Source: Bacteroidales bacterium
GTDB lineage: Bacteria; Bacteroidota; Bacteroidia; Bacteroidales; UBA932
NCBI GenBank assembly: GCA_017458145.1
Contig: JAFTGA010000024.1
Location: 1-42,597 of the forward strand
Length of the DNA: 42,597 nucleotides
Direction of reading: 5' to 3'
Part shown: one piece after another, positions 17,634 to 25,071 of the stretch
Layout: each line of letters opens with the position of its first letter
Position numbering within the stretch: the first letter of the stretch is position 1
Made by a program: the position numbers and the translations under genes
Notes under the pieces: generated by a model
Told to the model about the DNA's origin: nothing
Seen by the model: only the letters and a program-made list of their open reading frames with translations
The model's database searches: none

Positions 17634-20600
17634 TCAGGCCGTTCCTGATTTGTATTCCTTGGGTGTCTTGCCGAATTCGTCCTTGAAGAGTTTCGAGAAG
17701 TAAGCCGGGTTTTTGATGCCGACCATGAAACTGACCTGCTCAATCGTATATTTTTTGTCCAGGAGCAGACCGGCGGCCTTGTCGAGCCGGTAGATCCGGA
17801 TGAGGCGGTTGGGTGAGGTGCCGGTGATCCTGTTCACTTTTGCATAGAAGGAGGACCGCCCCATGGCCATGGCGGCCGCAAACGCGTCCACCGTGAAATC
17901 CGGATCGCCGATGCGTTCTTCCATCACCGCGTTCATCTTCCGGCGGAATTCCAGTTCGGCATCTTTTTCAAGCAGCTGTATCTTGACCTCCCGTATTCTC
18001 CGTTCCTTCTCGGCACGGGCCTTCAGCCGGGTTATCTTCCGGTCCGTCAGGCGGGTGAACGCCAGCAGGGTACAGAACAGCAGGGCATAAAGGAGACAGG
18101 CGGGGGCCGAGCGGTAAAAGGGTGCCTTGATGCGGAGGGGAACGGACAGGGTCTCTATCCTGAAGGAATTGCCCGCCGAAGACCGCAGGTGCAGGACATA
18201 TTTGCCCGGCGGCAGGTTCCGGAAGGCGGCTCGGCCCGTCCGGGACGCCGGCCCCCGCTGTCCGTTGTATCCTTCCAGTTCCCAACTGTAGCGGGTTTCT
18301 TCCCGGAAAGCCAGGTTGGTGAAGCAGACGTCGAAAGAGTTGTCCCGGTACGGCAGAACGATGTCGTCGAGTCCGTCCCGGATGGTTCTCTCCCCGATTT
18401 TCAAAGCGGTGATGTGGAGCCGTCCGGGAGAGCTGATTTCTTCCGCCATTTCCGGACGGAAGACCAGCAGACCGTTGTTCGTTCCGCTCAGGACCGTCCC
18501 GTCGGGCAGGTTTACCAAGGTGCCCGGGTTGTGTTTGTCGCCCGGCATCCCGGAGGAAAAGCGGTGGTTGGAAAAGGATTCGGTCTGCGGGTCGAAGCAG
18601 GAGATTCCGTTGCTGGTCGACAGCCACAACTTCCCGGACCTGTCCTCCGTAATGCCGTGAATGTTGTCATTGATGAGCCCGTCGCGGGTGCTGAAATGCC
18701 GGAAGGCGATTTCTCCGGACGGCGAAACATTTGCCCGGCCAAAGCCGTATCCGTGCTCCGCAATCCAGACTGTGCCGGAGCGGTCCTCGTACAGGGCGCC
18801 GATATCGTCGCTCTGCAGGGGGCCGTTCCCTGCCGCCCGGATGTTCAGATACGCTTCCGGATTCTCCAGCAATTCATCCGGATGGAAGACAAAGAGCCCT
18901 CGGCTGGACCCGGCCCAGATTCTTCCGTCCCGACCGGAAAGCAGGAGATGGAAGCCGGGGTTCGGATCATGGTCTGAAAACAAACGTGTGAACTGATAGT
19001 CGCCGTTCCCGTCCCGGAGCCCGACGCCCAGCCCGTCATCGGGCAGGGCCGCCCAGATCCGCCCGGCTCCGTCTTCCAGCAGATCGAGCACTTTGTTCTC
19101 TCCGAAGGATGCCGGGCCGTCGTGACGCTGCCTGTATCGGGCCTCCCCGATTTTCAGGCCTTCTTCGCCGGCGCCGATCAGGATGTCTCCGGCGGACGTT
19201 TCGAGCGCACACCGGACCGGGGAACGATAAGAGCCGGGCGCCGTCTCTTTCTCCATTTCCGGGAGCCGGATTCTGTGCAGAAGCCCGTCGCCGGTGGCCA
19301 CCCAGGCCTGTCCGCCGATGTGCCGGACCATCGTGACCATATTTGCATGCGGTGACGTCACATCCGGATGGTTGAGGTGAATATAGGAAGCATGCATTCC
19401 CGCTATGGTGATTTTGAAGAGTCCCAGGAATTCGGAAGCTACCCAGACGGTCCCTTCGCTGTCATCGGTCACATCCAGCAGGAAAGCGGCCTGTCCGTCG
19501 GGGCAGAGGGATTCCAGGTCGATCCGGACCGTCTCCCCGGACGGCCGGACGAGGAACAGCCCCTGTCCGTGTGTCGCGATCCACAGGGAACCGTCCGGGG
19601 AGACGGCGAAGCGCGGACGCTCTTTCCGCAGGTGGAGGACTTCCCGGTTTCCGGTGTCGATCAGGTGGATATGGCCGTCGTGCGCGGCACGGACGAACAA
19701 GGTTTTCCCGCGCTCGTTATAGGCGAATCCGTTTCCGGCGCTATCGGATTCCGTCCTTGCGCCGGGGAGCGTGTATTCCGGCGGCGCTGTTTTGATGACG
19801 GCATCCGTGAAACAGAACAGGTAAGTACCTTCCTGCGTGAAGATTATCCAGTTGTCCCGGTACTCAAGTGCGCCCGTCACCTGTCCGGCTTCGGGAGGCA
19901 GGACACCGCGGGGGAGCAGCTGCTCCTGGACAAATTGATAGATACTGCCGTCGGCCGTAATGTGGAAGTCCGTTCCGGCGTAGGAACAGCGCCGGACGAA
20001 ATGCCCGCTATCTTTGACCCGTGCGGCTTCTCCATCGCGGGCGATGCGGACCAGTCCCTGCTGGGTGCCGATCCAGACAACGCTTCCGACCCCTTTTTCG
20101 ATAAAGGTAATCCGGTCGGAAGGGAGCGCGCCGTTCGCCTTTGAATAATGTTTCCCGGGTTTGATCTCCTTCCCTTCCGGAAGCATCCGCTGCGCTCCGC
20201 CCCTGCGCCTGCCGAAGAGCCAGACTTCGTCATCGAGGATGACAAAAGCGTCCGGGAATGCGGCATGCTCTCCGGCGCTGTTCCTCAACGGGAGGAAACG
20301 GCCGGAGGCCAGGTCATAGCAGGCGACGTGCGCGGCAGGACTCTCGATCCAGAGATGGCCCTTCCGGTCCTCCCGGATGCTTTTGATGTGCGGAAAAAAC
20401 GGGAGACCGGCCACGCCGTCCCGGCAGACGATCTGTTCGAATTCGTTCCCGTCGTAACGTATCAGACCTCCATCGATCAGCCCCAGCCAGAGATACCCTG
20501 CACTGTCTTTGAACAGCGTCTGGACGGTGTTGTCGGGCAAACCGTCCTCCGTTGTGTACTGGCGGAGGATGTATTGCTGGCCCGATAAGGGGTTGGTCAC

Positions 20601-20645
20601 TCCGGCAAGACCCGCCAGCAGCAGAAACATAAAAGATCGTCTCAT
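17634..20645 (-). CDS. Membrane-spanning propeller sensor fused directly to an AraC-type DNA-binding domain (HTCS-like, kinase and receiver absent)
   Basis: 1003 residues. A signal peptide (about 1-22) is followed by two-component-regulator propeller repeats (about 24-750: YTTEDGLPDNTVQTLFKDS, GYLWLGLIDGGLIRYDG, further copies of DRSGKLWLSTSNGISCFD type). Next are a Y_Y_Y domain (about 765-838, with ETRYSWELEGYNG and FRNLPPGKYVLHLR), one transmembrane helix (about 848-863), a charged coiled-coil linker (about 868-905) and a C-terminal AraC HTH domain (about 908-1000: ERIGDPDFTVDAFAAAMAMG, VSFMVGIKNPAYFSKLFKDE, KTPKEYK). Classical hybrid regulators of Bacteroidota are about 1300-1400 residues, with HisKA, HATPase and REC domains between membrane and HTH; none of these is present. 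It would sense a ligand in the periplasm and bind DNA at the membrane. It is convergent with the SusCD operon, its likely target, and divergent from the class II aldolase. Confidence 0.9.
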   Translation of the reverse strand: MRRSFMFLLLAGLAGVTNPLSGQQYILRQYTTEDGLPDNTVQTLFKDSAGYLWLGLIDGGLIRYDGNEFEQIVCRDGVAGLPFFPHIKSIREDRKGHLWIESPAAHVACYDLASGRFLPLRNSAGEHAAFPDAFVILDDEVWLFGRRRGGAQRMLPEGKEIKPGKHYSKANGALPSDRITFIEKGVGSVVWIGTQQGLVRIARDGEAARVKDSGHFVRRCSYAGTDFHITADGSIYQFVQEQLLPRGVLPPEAGQVTGALEYRDNWIIFTQEGTYLFCFTDAVIKTAPPEYTLPGARTESDSAGNGFAYNERGKTLFVRAAHDGHIHLIDTGNREVLHLRKERPRFAVSPDGSLWIATHGQGLFLVRPSGETVRIDLESLCPDGQAAFLLDVTDDSEGTVWVASEFLGLFKITIAGMHASYIHLNHPDVTSPHANMVTMVRHIGGQAWVATGDGLLHRIRLPEMEKETAPGSYRSPVRCALETSAGDILIGAGEEGLKIGEARYRQRHDGPASFGENKVLDLLEDGAGRIWAALPDDGLGVGLRDGNGDYQFTRLFSDHDPNPGFHLLLSGRDGRIWAGSSRGLFVFHPDELLENPEAYLNIRAAGNGPLQSDDIGALYEDRSGTVWIAEHGYGFGRANVSPSGEIAFRHFSTRDGLINDNIHGITEDRSGKLWLSTSNGISCFDPQTESFSNHRFSSGMPGDKHNPGTLVNLPDGTVLSGTNNGLLVFRPEMAEEISSPGRLHITALKIGERTIRDGLDDIVLPYRDNSFDVCFTNLAFREETRYSWELEGYNGQRGPASRTGRAAFRNLPPGKYVLHLRSSAGNSFRIETLSVPLRIKAPFYRSAPACLLYALLFCTLLAFTRLTDRKITRLKARAEKERRIREVKIQLLEKDAELEFRRKMNAVMEERIGDPDFTVDAFAAAMAMGRSSFYAKVNRITGTSPNRLIRIYRLDKAAGLLLDKKYTIEQVSFMVGIKNPAYFSKLFKDEFGKTPKEYKSGTA

Positions 20646-20905
20646 GGTTTTTCATATGGTCAAATTTTTCAAAAGCCCTGATAGAGAAAGTTTTCCGGGG
20701 CTTGACAGTGTCAGGGGCTTCAACTGGGCCTGGGGGGGGTGCTCAATTCAATGTAAATTCCGGCATGCGGACACGGCTAAGGTACGACTAAAATCCGACA
20801 ATATCAACTCTTTCGGGGAGCGTGCCCGGTTCTCAGGCGGCCTGGCCGCTCCCATGAACCGCAGGAGATGATGGCAGGTACATAGTTTTTTCGGGAAAGT
20901 ATTGC

Positions 20906-20913
20906 TACCTTTG
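20906..20913 (+). promoter_or_regulatory. -7 element TACCTTTG for the tandem aldolase, in the divergent regulator/aldolase gap
   Basis: TAnnTTTG match 22 nt before the ATG at 20936. The 290-nt gap 20646-20935 separates the divergent regulator and aldolase genes. On the minus strand a weaker element (AAAAATTTG) lies about 20-30 nt before the regulator start. The middle of the gap (about 20700-20880) shows no convincing ORF or hairpin. Confidence 0.5.
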
Positions 20914-20935
20914 TATTCGAAATCTACTATACGAA

Positions 20936-22240
20936 ATGAAACAGCTCAACACCAAATTGATGCATCCGGCGGAGCAGCTCGCGCTGATCATCGGCCGGAT
21001 CTACCGCAGCGGCCTCACGACGACTTCCGGCGGCAACCTGTCCATCATGGACGAAAACGGGGATATGTGGATCACCCCGGCCGGCATCGACAAGGGTTCC
21101 CTGACGGCGAAAGACATTATGTGCGTCAAGGCGGACGGCACCATCGTCGGTCCGCACCGCCCTTCCTCCGAGTATCCTTTCCACAAGGCGATCTACAAGA
21201 TCCGCCCCAAGATGCACGCGGTCATCCACGCGCATCCCCCGGGACTCGTGACTTTCAGCATCGTACACCAGATTCCGGACACCAGCATCCTGCCGCAGGC
21301 CCGCAATGTCTGCGGTCCGATCGGTTTCGCTCCGTATGACGTGCCGGGCAGCGCCGCCCTGGGCGAGAAGATCGCCGGCGAGTTCAAGAAGAATCCGGAC
21401 TACAAGGCCGTCATCATGGAGAACCACGGCGTGGTGCTCTGCGGCGAGGACATCGCCGACGCCTATCAGCGTTTCGAGACCCTCGAGCTCTGCGCCCGCA
21501 CCATCCTGAACGCCAAGACGCTCGGCGAGCCACACTACCTCAGCGAGGAGGAGCTGCTCTTCCACGAGACTCATCTAGTGGGTGATTACCAGCACTTTAT
21601 GAATGTCGAGCATCCCTCCGACGAGCGCGCCCTGCGGAGCGAGATCGTCCGGATGGTCCGCCGGGCCTGCGACCAGAAGCTGATGAGCAGTTCCTACGGC
21701 ACCGTCTCGATGCGCTGGCGCGGCAACGACTTCGTGATCACGCCTCCGGGCGTGCAGCGCTGGGACATCGACGAGGAGGACCTCGTGCAGATCAAGGACG
21801 GGATGGCCGAGGCCGGCAAGACCCCGAGCCACGCCACCGCGCTTCACTATGAGATCTACCGTCGCAACCCCAAGGTCAATGCGATCATCCTCACGCAGTG
21901 CCCTGCGCTGATGGGCTACTGCACCACGGATGCCGAGTTCAACGTCCGTACCATCCCGGAGAGTTGGATCTTCCTGCAGGATGTGCCCAAGTTCCCCTTC
22001 GGCGCCCACAGCACGGATCCCGGCAAGGTCGCCGAGGTCTTCCGGAACCGCCCCTGCGCGATGCTCTCCAACGACTCCGTCGTCGTGGCTTCCGACTCGC
22101 TGATCAACGCCTTCGACCGGCTCGAGGTCGCCGAGTTCGCCGCCAAGTCGCTCATCCTCGCGACTCCCGTCGGCAAGCTCCACCCGATTACCGACAAGGA
22201 AGTCGAAGACCTGCGCGTCGCCTTCCACGTCGGGGAATAG
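20936..22240 (+). CDS. Tandem class II aldolase/adducin-family protein; first domain intact, second degenerate
   Basis: 434 residues made of two class II aldolase (FucA/RhaD/AraD fold) domains. Domain 1 (about 8-200) keeps the full active site: SGGNLS (31-36), Glu79 in PSSEYPFHK, zinc ligands His98 and His100 in VIHAHP, and His164 in ENHGVVLCG. It should therefore cleave or epimerise a sugar phosphate, such as fuculose- or rhamnulose-1-phosphate to DHAP plus lactaldehyde, or act on ribulose-5-phosphate. Domain 2 (about 215-430) retains the fold pattern, but the equivalents are Ala300, Leu319, Gln321 and Asp380, so it cannot bind zinc. It has its own promoter and ends in the stem-loop at 22261. 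The nearby fusion aldolase at 29742 suggests a common deoxy-sugar pathway. Confidence 0.85.
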   Translation: MKQLNTKLMHPAEQLALIIGRIYRSGLTTTSGGNLSIMDENGDMWITPAGIDKGSLTAKDIMCVKADGTIVGPHRPSSEYPFHKAIYKIRPKMHAVIHAHPPGLVTFSIVHQIPDTSILPQARNVCGPIGFAPYDVPGSAALGEKIAGEFKKNPDYKAVIMENHGVVLCGEDIADAYQRFETLELCARTILNAKTLGEPHYLSEEELLFHETHLVGDYQHFMNVEHPSDERALRSEIVRMVRRACDQKLMSSSYGTVSMRWRGNDFVITPPGVQRWDIDEEDLVQIKDGMAEAGKTPSHATALHYEIYRRNPKVNAIILTQCPALMGYCTTDAEFNVRTIPESWIFLQDVPKFPFGAHSTDPGKVAEVFRNRPCAMLSNDSVVVASDSLINAFDRLEVAEFAAKSLILATPVGKLHPITDKEVEDLRVAFHVGE

Positions 22241-22260
22241 TTGTCTTGAAAATCAACTAC

Positions 22261-22304
22261 TTATAAAATAACCTTCGGTTTATTCTCCGAAGGTTATTTT
22301 ATAA
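22261..22304. repeat. Stem-loop repeat copy 1 (perfect 18-bp stem); also a bidirectional terminator
   Basis: The 18-base arm 22261-22278, ending AACCTTCGG, pairs perfectly with 22287-22304, starting CCGAAGGTT, around loop TTTATTCT. Weaker complementarity extends outward to ATCAA on the left and TTGAT on the right. It lies between the convergent aldolase and small membrane protein genes and could terminate both. The core arms and the loop ending TCT recur at 23822 and 24941. Confidence 0.85.
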
Positions 22305-22324
22305 TCCATTGATAACCAGCGCTC

Positions 22325-22603
22325 TCAAATCCGCGGTTTTCGGATGACCCGGATGATGAGTGAGAGCAGGTATACCAGCAGGCCGTAAATGATAGGGATT
22401 GTGCTGACCTTAAGTCCGCCGAACGCAACCAGCGGACTGATGGCACCTCCCGTCTGATACAGGGCGTCAAAAGCATTGTACAGTCCGAACAGCAAAGAGA
22501 GAAGTGCGACCACCGGAGCCGCAAGTCCGATTTCCTTGACCCACCGGGGTGCTTTCCAGGCTGCAAAAAGCAAAGCCACCAGCAGGATTGTAATCAGGCT
22601 CAT
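22325..22603 (-). CDS. Small two- to three-helix membrane protein, weakly ExbB/MotA-like
   Basis: 92 residues. Hydrophobic segments lie at about 1-15, 26-45 and 66-88, with positively charged ends (WKAPRWVKE, RVIRKPRI). The pattern GLYNAFDALYQTGGAISPLVAFGG followed by a hydrophobic helix recalls the conserved core of MotA/TolQ/ExbB channels, but the protein is far too short to be one. I do not recognise a family with confidence. Unusually for this window it has a good Shine-Dalgarno sequence (AAGGAGG, minus strand 22619-22613, nine bases before the ATG). Its start overlaps the stop of a possible 49-codon upstream ORF as ATGA. Convergent with the aldolase. Confidence 0.6.
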   Translation of the reverse strand: MSLITILLVALLFAAWKAPRWVKEIGLAAPVVALLSLLFGLYNAFDALYQTGGAISPLVAFGGLKVSTIPIIYGLLVYLLSLIIRVIRKPRI

Positions 22604-22749
22604 CCACAGGGGCCTCCTTGCGAGAAGAGGACAGGAAGGGACGAGGTTTGTGGATCTGCGGCCTGGAGCGCTTCGGGCGGTGACTGGAACGAATTGGACA
22701 GCGCCTGCAGGGGAACGGAAAGGAGTGCTTTCTGAATCAAGACATTCAT
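22600..22749 (-). CDS. Possible 49-residue upstream ORF coupled to the small membrane protein
   Basis: Starts at an ATG 28 nt downstream of a minus-strand TAnnTTTG element (22777-22784) and ends in TGA overlapping the ATG of the 92-residue gene (ATGA). The peptide begins MNVLIQKALLSVPLQALSNS and matches nothing I know. The position between promoter and gene suggests a leader peptide or a coupled small protein. The frame could equally be open by chance in GC-rich DNA. Confidence 0.3.
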   Translation of the reverse strand: MNVLIQKALLSVPLQALSNSFQSPPEALQAADPQTSSLPVLFSQGGPCG

Positions 22750-22776
22750 AAGTGGTATGGGATTAGTGTTCTGATG

Positions 22777-22784
22777 CAAAGGTA
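22777..22784 (-). promoter_or_regulatory. -7 element TACCTTTG (minus strand) for the small membrane protein unit
   Basis: TAnnTTTG read on the minus strand, about 174 nt upstream of the 92-residue gene and 28 nt upstream of the possible 49-codon ORF. It lies in the divergent gap 22604-22894. Confidence 0.5.
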
Positions 22785-22879
22785 AGCAACCTCCCATAAT
22801 CTGAAAGTCTGAAACCCCTGTAGCGTTGTCAAATCCCCCTGTCTGTCAGAGAGGGAGCGGAAGATAGCGGAATTATCCG

Positions 22880-22887
22880 TATTTTTG
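22880..22887 (+). promoter_or_regulatory. -7 element TATTTTTG for the 83-residue membrane protein
   Basis: TAnnTTTG match separated from the ATG at 22895 by seven bases, implying a transcript with practically no leader. Confidence 0.55.
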
Positions 22888-22894
22888 TCTTGAG

Positions 22895-23146
22895 ATGAAG
22901 AAAGCGCTCTGCCAAGTCGGATATTACCTTGCCGCCATGATCCTGGTGGCGGTGATTCTGCTGAGTTTCGGCTATACTTTCGGCGAAGCGCTTTTCGTCG
23001 GGACCATGTTCCTGCCCGGAGCCCTGGCGGCCCGCTGGCTCTATCCGAAGATTTCCTTCGTGCGCCGCGGGGAGGGGATCCGGGACTGCCTGTTCGTGAC
23101 GGCCGGCCTGCTTGCCGGGGAAATCCTGCTGGTCCGGCTCCTGTAG
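22895..23146 (+). CDS. Small hypothetical membrane protein
   Basis: 83 residues with two to three hydrophobic helices (about 8-26, 30-47 and 64-82) separated by a basic loop (KISFVRRGEG). The glycine-rich helices (LSFGYTFGEALFVGTMFLPGALAARWL) suggest tight packing in the inner membrane. I do not recognise the family. The start is supported by a promoter element seven bases upstream and an MKK N-terminus. The downstream gene has its own promoter-like element, so it is probably a single-gene unit. Nothing in the context indicates function. Confidence 0.65.
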   Translation: MKKALCQVGYYLAAMILVAVILLSFGYTFGEALFVGTMFLPGALAARWLYPKISFVRRGEGIRDCLFVTAGLLAGEILLVRLL

Positions 23147-23195
23147 GATCACGAAAATAATCCGTGATACGGAGACAATTTCTGCAAGAATTGCG

Positions 23196-23203
23196 TATCT
23201 TCG
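23196..23203 (+). promoter_or_regulatory. Near-consensus -7 element TATCTTCG for the DUF2271 lipoprotein
   Basis: One mismatch from TAnnTTTG, 21 nt before the ATG at 23225, in the 78-nt gap after the small membrane protein. Confidence 0.4.
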
Positions 23204-23224
23204 CATAAACCAATTTCTTGCAGT

Positions 23225-23800
23225 ATGAGAAAAGCATTTTCGCTCCTGATGCTCTGCGCCGCCACGGCGCTGATGGCCGCCTGCGCTCCCAAGCCGGGCT
23301 GCCTGGAGATTTCTTTCAACTATACCAAGCAGGCCGGCGGCGGATCCAACCAGTATGCTGTCTGGGTTGAGAATGCCCAGGGGCAGGTGGTCAAGACCCT
23401 GTTCGTGACCGAATTTACCGCCAAGGGCCGCAGCCGCGACGGCTCCAAGCCGCAGCGCGGCTACACCTTCCGCACCTCCTGCGTGCCGACCTGGGTCCAG
23501 CATGTAGATGCCAACAGCTTGACGGACGGGCAGATGGACGCCTTCACCGGCGCCACGCCCGCCGAGGGCGGCGTCCAGACCTTCACCTGGGACTTCACCG
23601 ACCAGGCAGGCCTGCCTGTCGCCAAGGGAACGTATCGCCTCTATGTTGAAGCCACCTACAACGGCGCCAGCGTCGTGACGCACTGCGGAGAAGTCGCCTA
23701 TGGCGCTCCCGCGGGCGACCTCCCGGTCGAGACCTCCTACATCGAGAAGACAGACGAACGCATTGACATGATCACAGAAGTCAGGGCCCGGAAACTGTGA
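23225..23800 (+). CDS. DUF2271-family lipoprotein
   Basis: 191 residues. A lipoprotein signal with lipobox LMAAC (Cys20) is followed by a DUF2271-type beta-rich domain (about 26-170). The typical phrases are present: NQYAVWVENAQGQVVKTLFV, TEFTAKGRSRDGSKPQRGYTF as a broken stretch, and the hallmark AFTGATPAEGG followed by TWDFTDQAGLPVAKGTYRLYVEA as overlapping motifs, an FlgD/Ig-like fold. DUF2271 proteins are envelope proteins of unknown biochemical role, often found near flavin- or iron-linked membrane proteins in other genomes. Here the neighbours are a small membrane protein and a transposase, which gives no clue. The stop is followed 21 nt later by a stem-loop of the repeat family, which probably terminates transcription. 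Confidence 0.78.
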   Translation: MRKAFSLLMLCAATALMAACAPKPGCLEISFNYTKQAGGGSNQYAVWVENAQGQVVKTLFVTEFTAKGRSRDGSKPQRGYTFRTSCVPTWVQHVDANSLTDGQMDAFTGATPAEGGVQTFTWDFTDQAGLPVAKGTYRLYVEATYNGASVVTHCGEVAYGAPAGDLPVETSYIEKTDERIDMITEVRARKL

Positions 23801-23821
23801 CCCCTGGCATTTAATCACTTG

Positions 23822-23859
23822 CAAAACAACCTTCGGAAGAATCTCCGAAGGTTGTTTTG
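23822..23859. repeat. Stem-loop repeat copy 2, upstream of the RAYT gene
   Basis: A perfect 15-bp stem, CAAAACAACCTTCGG (23822-23836) with 23845-23859, around loop AAGAATCT. Relative to copy 1 the stem shows a compensatory T-A to C-G change next to the core, so pairing rather than sequence is conserved. It lies 21 nt after the DUF2271 stop and about 170 nt before the RAYT start. The rest of the gap (23860-24031) is AT-rich with no other clear feature. Confidence 0.85.
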
Positions 23860-24031
23860 TATCTATTTGATATTCAAAAAAAAGATGTGGAGGCATTCAA
23901 AATCATATAAAACCAGTGGTTAAACGTTTGCTCCGCCGGCATCTGCAGATCTTAAAAGATTGTGTTTCTGCTATTTAGAATAAACGGACAATAATCAACT
24001 GCGAAACGGTTAATTGTATCGATCTTTGGGC

Positions 24032-24922
24032 ATGACATCGATTCGCAGAAACAGTATCCATGGCTATGACCATATTTATTTTTACTCAGCAGCGGACTGC
24101 CTGGTATGGTTCACGCAGCTCTGTATCCTGGCCCGAAAATACAATATCCGCATTTTGTCGCTCTGCATTATGCTCAATCATTATCACATCCAGGTGAGAG
24201 CTTCCTCTGCGAAGGCGTTGTCTTCTTTTATGCGGGATTTGACAGCGCAGTTTACCCGGATGTATAATCGCCGGTATGCCCTGATAGGAAGATTGTTTTC
24301 AGGGCAGTTTGCCAATGCCTCGAAGACAAAGGACCAGAAAATCAAAGAGAATTACATATACATCTGCAACAATCCCGTTGTCAAACGGGCTGTGTCTCGT
24401 GCCGAGTCGTACCGATGGAATTTCCTCGCTTACATGGATTGCCCGAATCCATTTTCCAAGCCCGCCGACCCTGACACATGCTCAGAGGCAATGAAACTGG
24501 TCCTTGCTGCAGTGCGCGTGCGTCGGAAGATGAATCGCCCTGTTGATTATCTGTTTTTCGAAGGGGCATATTCCCGCTTAACTGACGAAGAGAAACGGCA
24601 AGTGCTGGATTATATTGTTGCGCAGTACAACGTCATTGATTATGCGGAAGCCAGGAAAAAGTGGGGTGATTACTCCACGATATGCACAATGCTGGCGACA
24701 GTTTCCGGATCTGAATATGATCTGGCTGAAGAATCTGTCAAAGAGGACTACCGGCATTACTACAAGATGATCCGCTTGTCAAAAAACGAAGGATACGACT
24801 TGACCCGGACTCGTTTGGGAGGACTGCCGCTGTCGGAACAATACAGATTGGCCGTTTTGTTTCAGGATGAGGTGGGCGCCTCAGCGGCAGAGATCACCAA
24901 GTTTTTGCATGCGCCGTTTTGA
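24032..24922 (+). CDS. REP-associated tyrosine transposase (RAYT / Y1 transposase-like)
   Basis: 296 residues from the ATG at 24032; an in-frame TTG at 24014 is an alternative, but ATCTTTG (24022-24028) just before the ATG resembles a -7 element and favours the ATG. The HUH motif is in CIMLNHYHIQV (His50, His52). The single catalytic tyrosine is Tyr108 or Tyr110 in ENYIYICNNPVVKRA, the usual Y1_Tnp spacing. A long C-terminal extension (about 130-296) ends in an HTH-like segment (SAAEITKFLHAPF). Such enzymes nick and rejoin single-stranded DNA at hairpins, and RAYTs act on REP palindromes. The gene is flanked by stem-loops at 23822 and 24941, and its base composition is visibly richer in A+T than the neighbours, consistent with horizontal origin. 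No terminal repeats or second ORF mark it as a complete IS. Confidence 0.85.
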   Translation: MTSIRRNSIHGYDHIYFYSAADCLVWFTQLCILARKYNIRILSLCIMLNHYHIQVRASSAKALSSFMRDLTAQFTRMYNRRYALIGRLFSGQFANASKTKDQKIKENYIYICNNPVVKRAVSRAESYRWNFLAYMDCPNPFSKPADPDTCSEAMKLVLAAVRVRRKMNRPVDYLFFEGAYSRLTDEEKRQVLDYIVAQYNVIDYAEARKKWGDYSTICTMLATVSGSEYDLAEESVKEDYRHYYKMIRLSKNEGYDLTRTRLGGLPLSEQYRLAVLFQDEVGASAAEITKFLHAPF

Positions 24923-24940
24923 CAGGGCTTGATTCTCAGT

Positions 24941-24989
24941 AACTTATAAATTAACCTTCGGAGTTTTCTCCGAAGGTTAATTCGTAAGT
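24941..24989. repeat. Stem-loop repeat copy 3, downstream of the RAYT gene
   Basis: A stem of about 20 bp pairs 24942-24961 (ending AACCTTCGG) with 24970-24989 (starting CCGAAGGTT) around loop AGTTTTCT, with two adjacent non-Watson-Crick positions. The right flank continues as AGTTGAT, matching the outer arms of copy 1. It lies 18 nt after the RAYT stop. The remaining gap to 25071 contains no other recognisable feature. Confidence 0.85.
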
Positions 24990-25071
24990 AGTTGATTATC
25001 AATTACCGGACGATGGACGATAGATGTCCGAAGGACAAGCAGTCAGTCCGTCAGGCGATACTTGTGCCGGT

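Noticed and set aside
20649-20880. Short plus-strand ORF in the regulator/aldolase gap
   Set aside because: Frames here have no start signal, no recognisable composition and overlap the divergent promoter region.
24014-24922. Complete IS200/IS605 insertion sequence
   Set aside because: No TnpB-like ORF is present, and the protein is longer than IS200 TnpA. The stem-loops also occur away from the gene (22261), which fits RAYT/REP better than a single IS with fixed ends.
22261-24989. CRISPR array suggested by three similar repeats
   Set aside because: Copies are over 1 kb apart with genes between them, arms are palindromic with variable sequence, and no cas gene is present.
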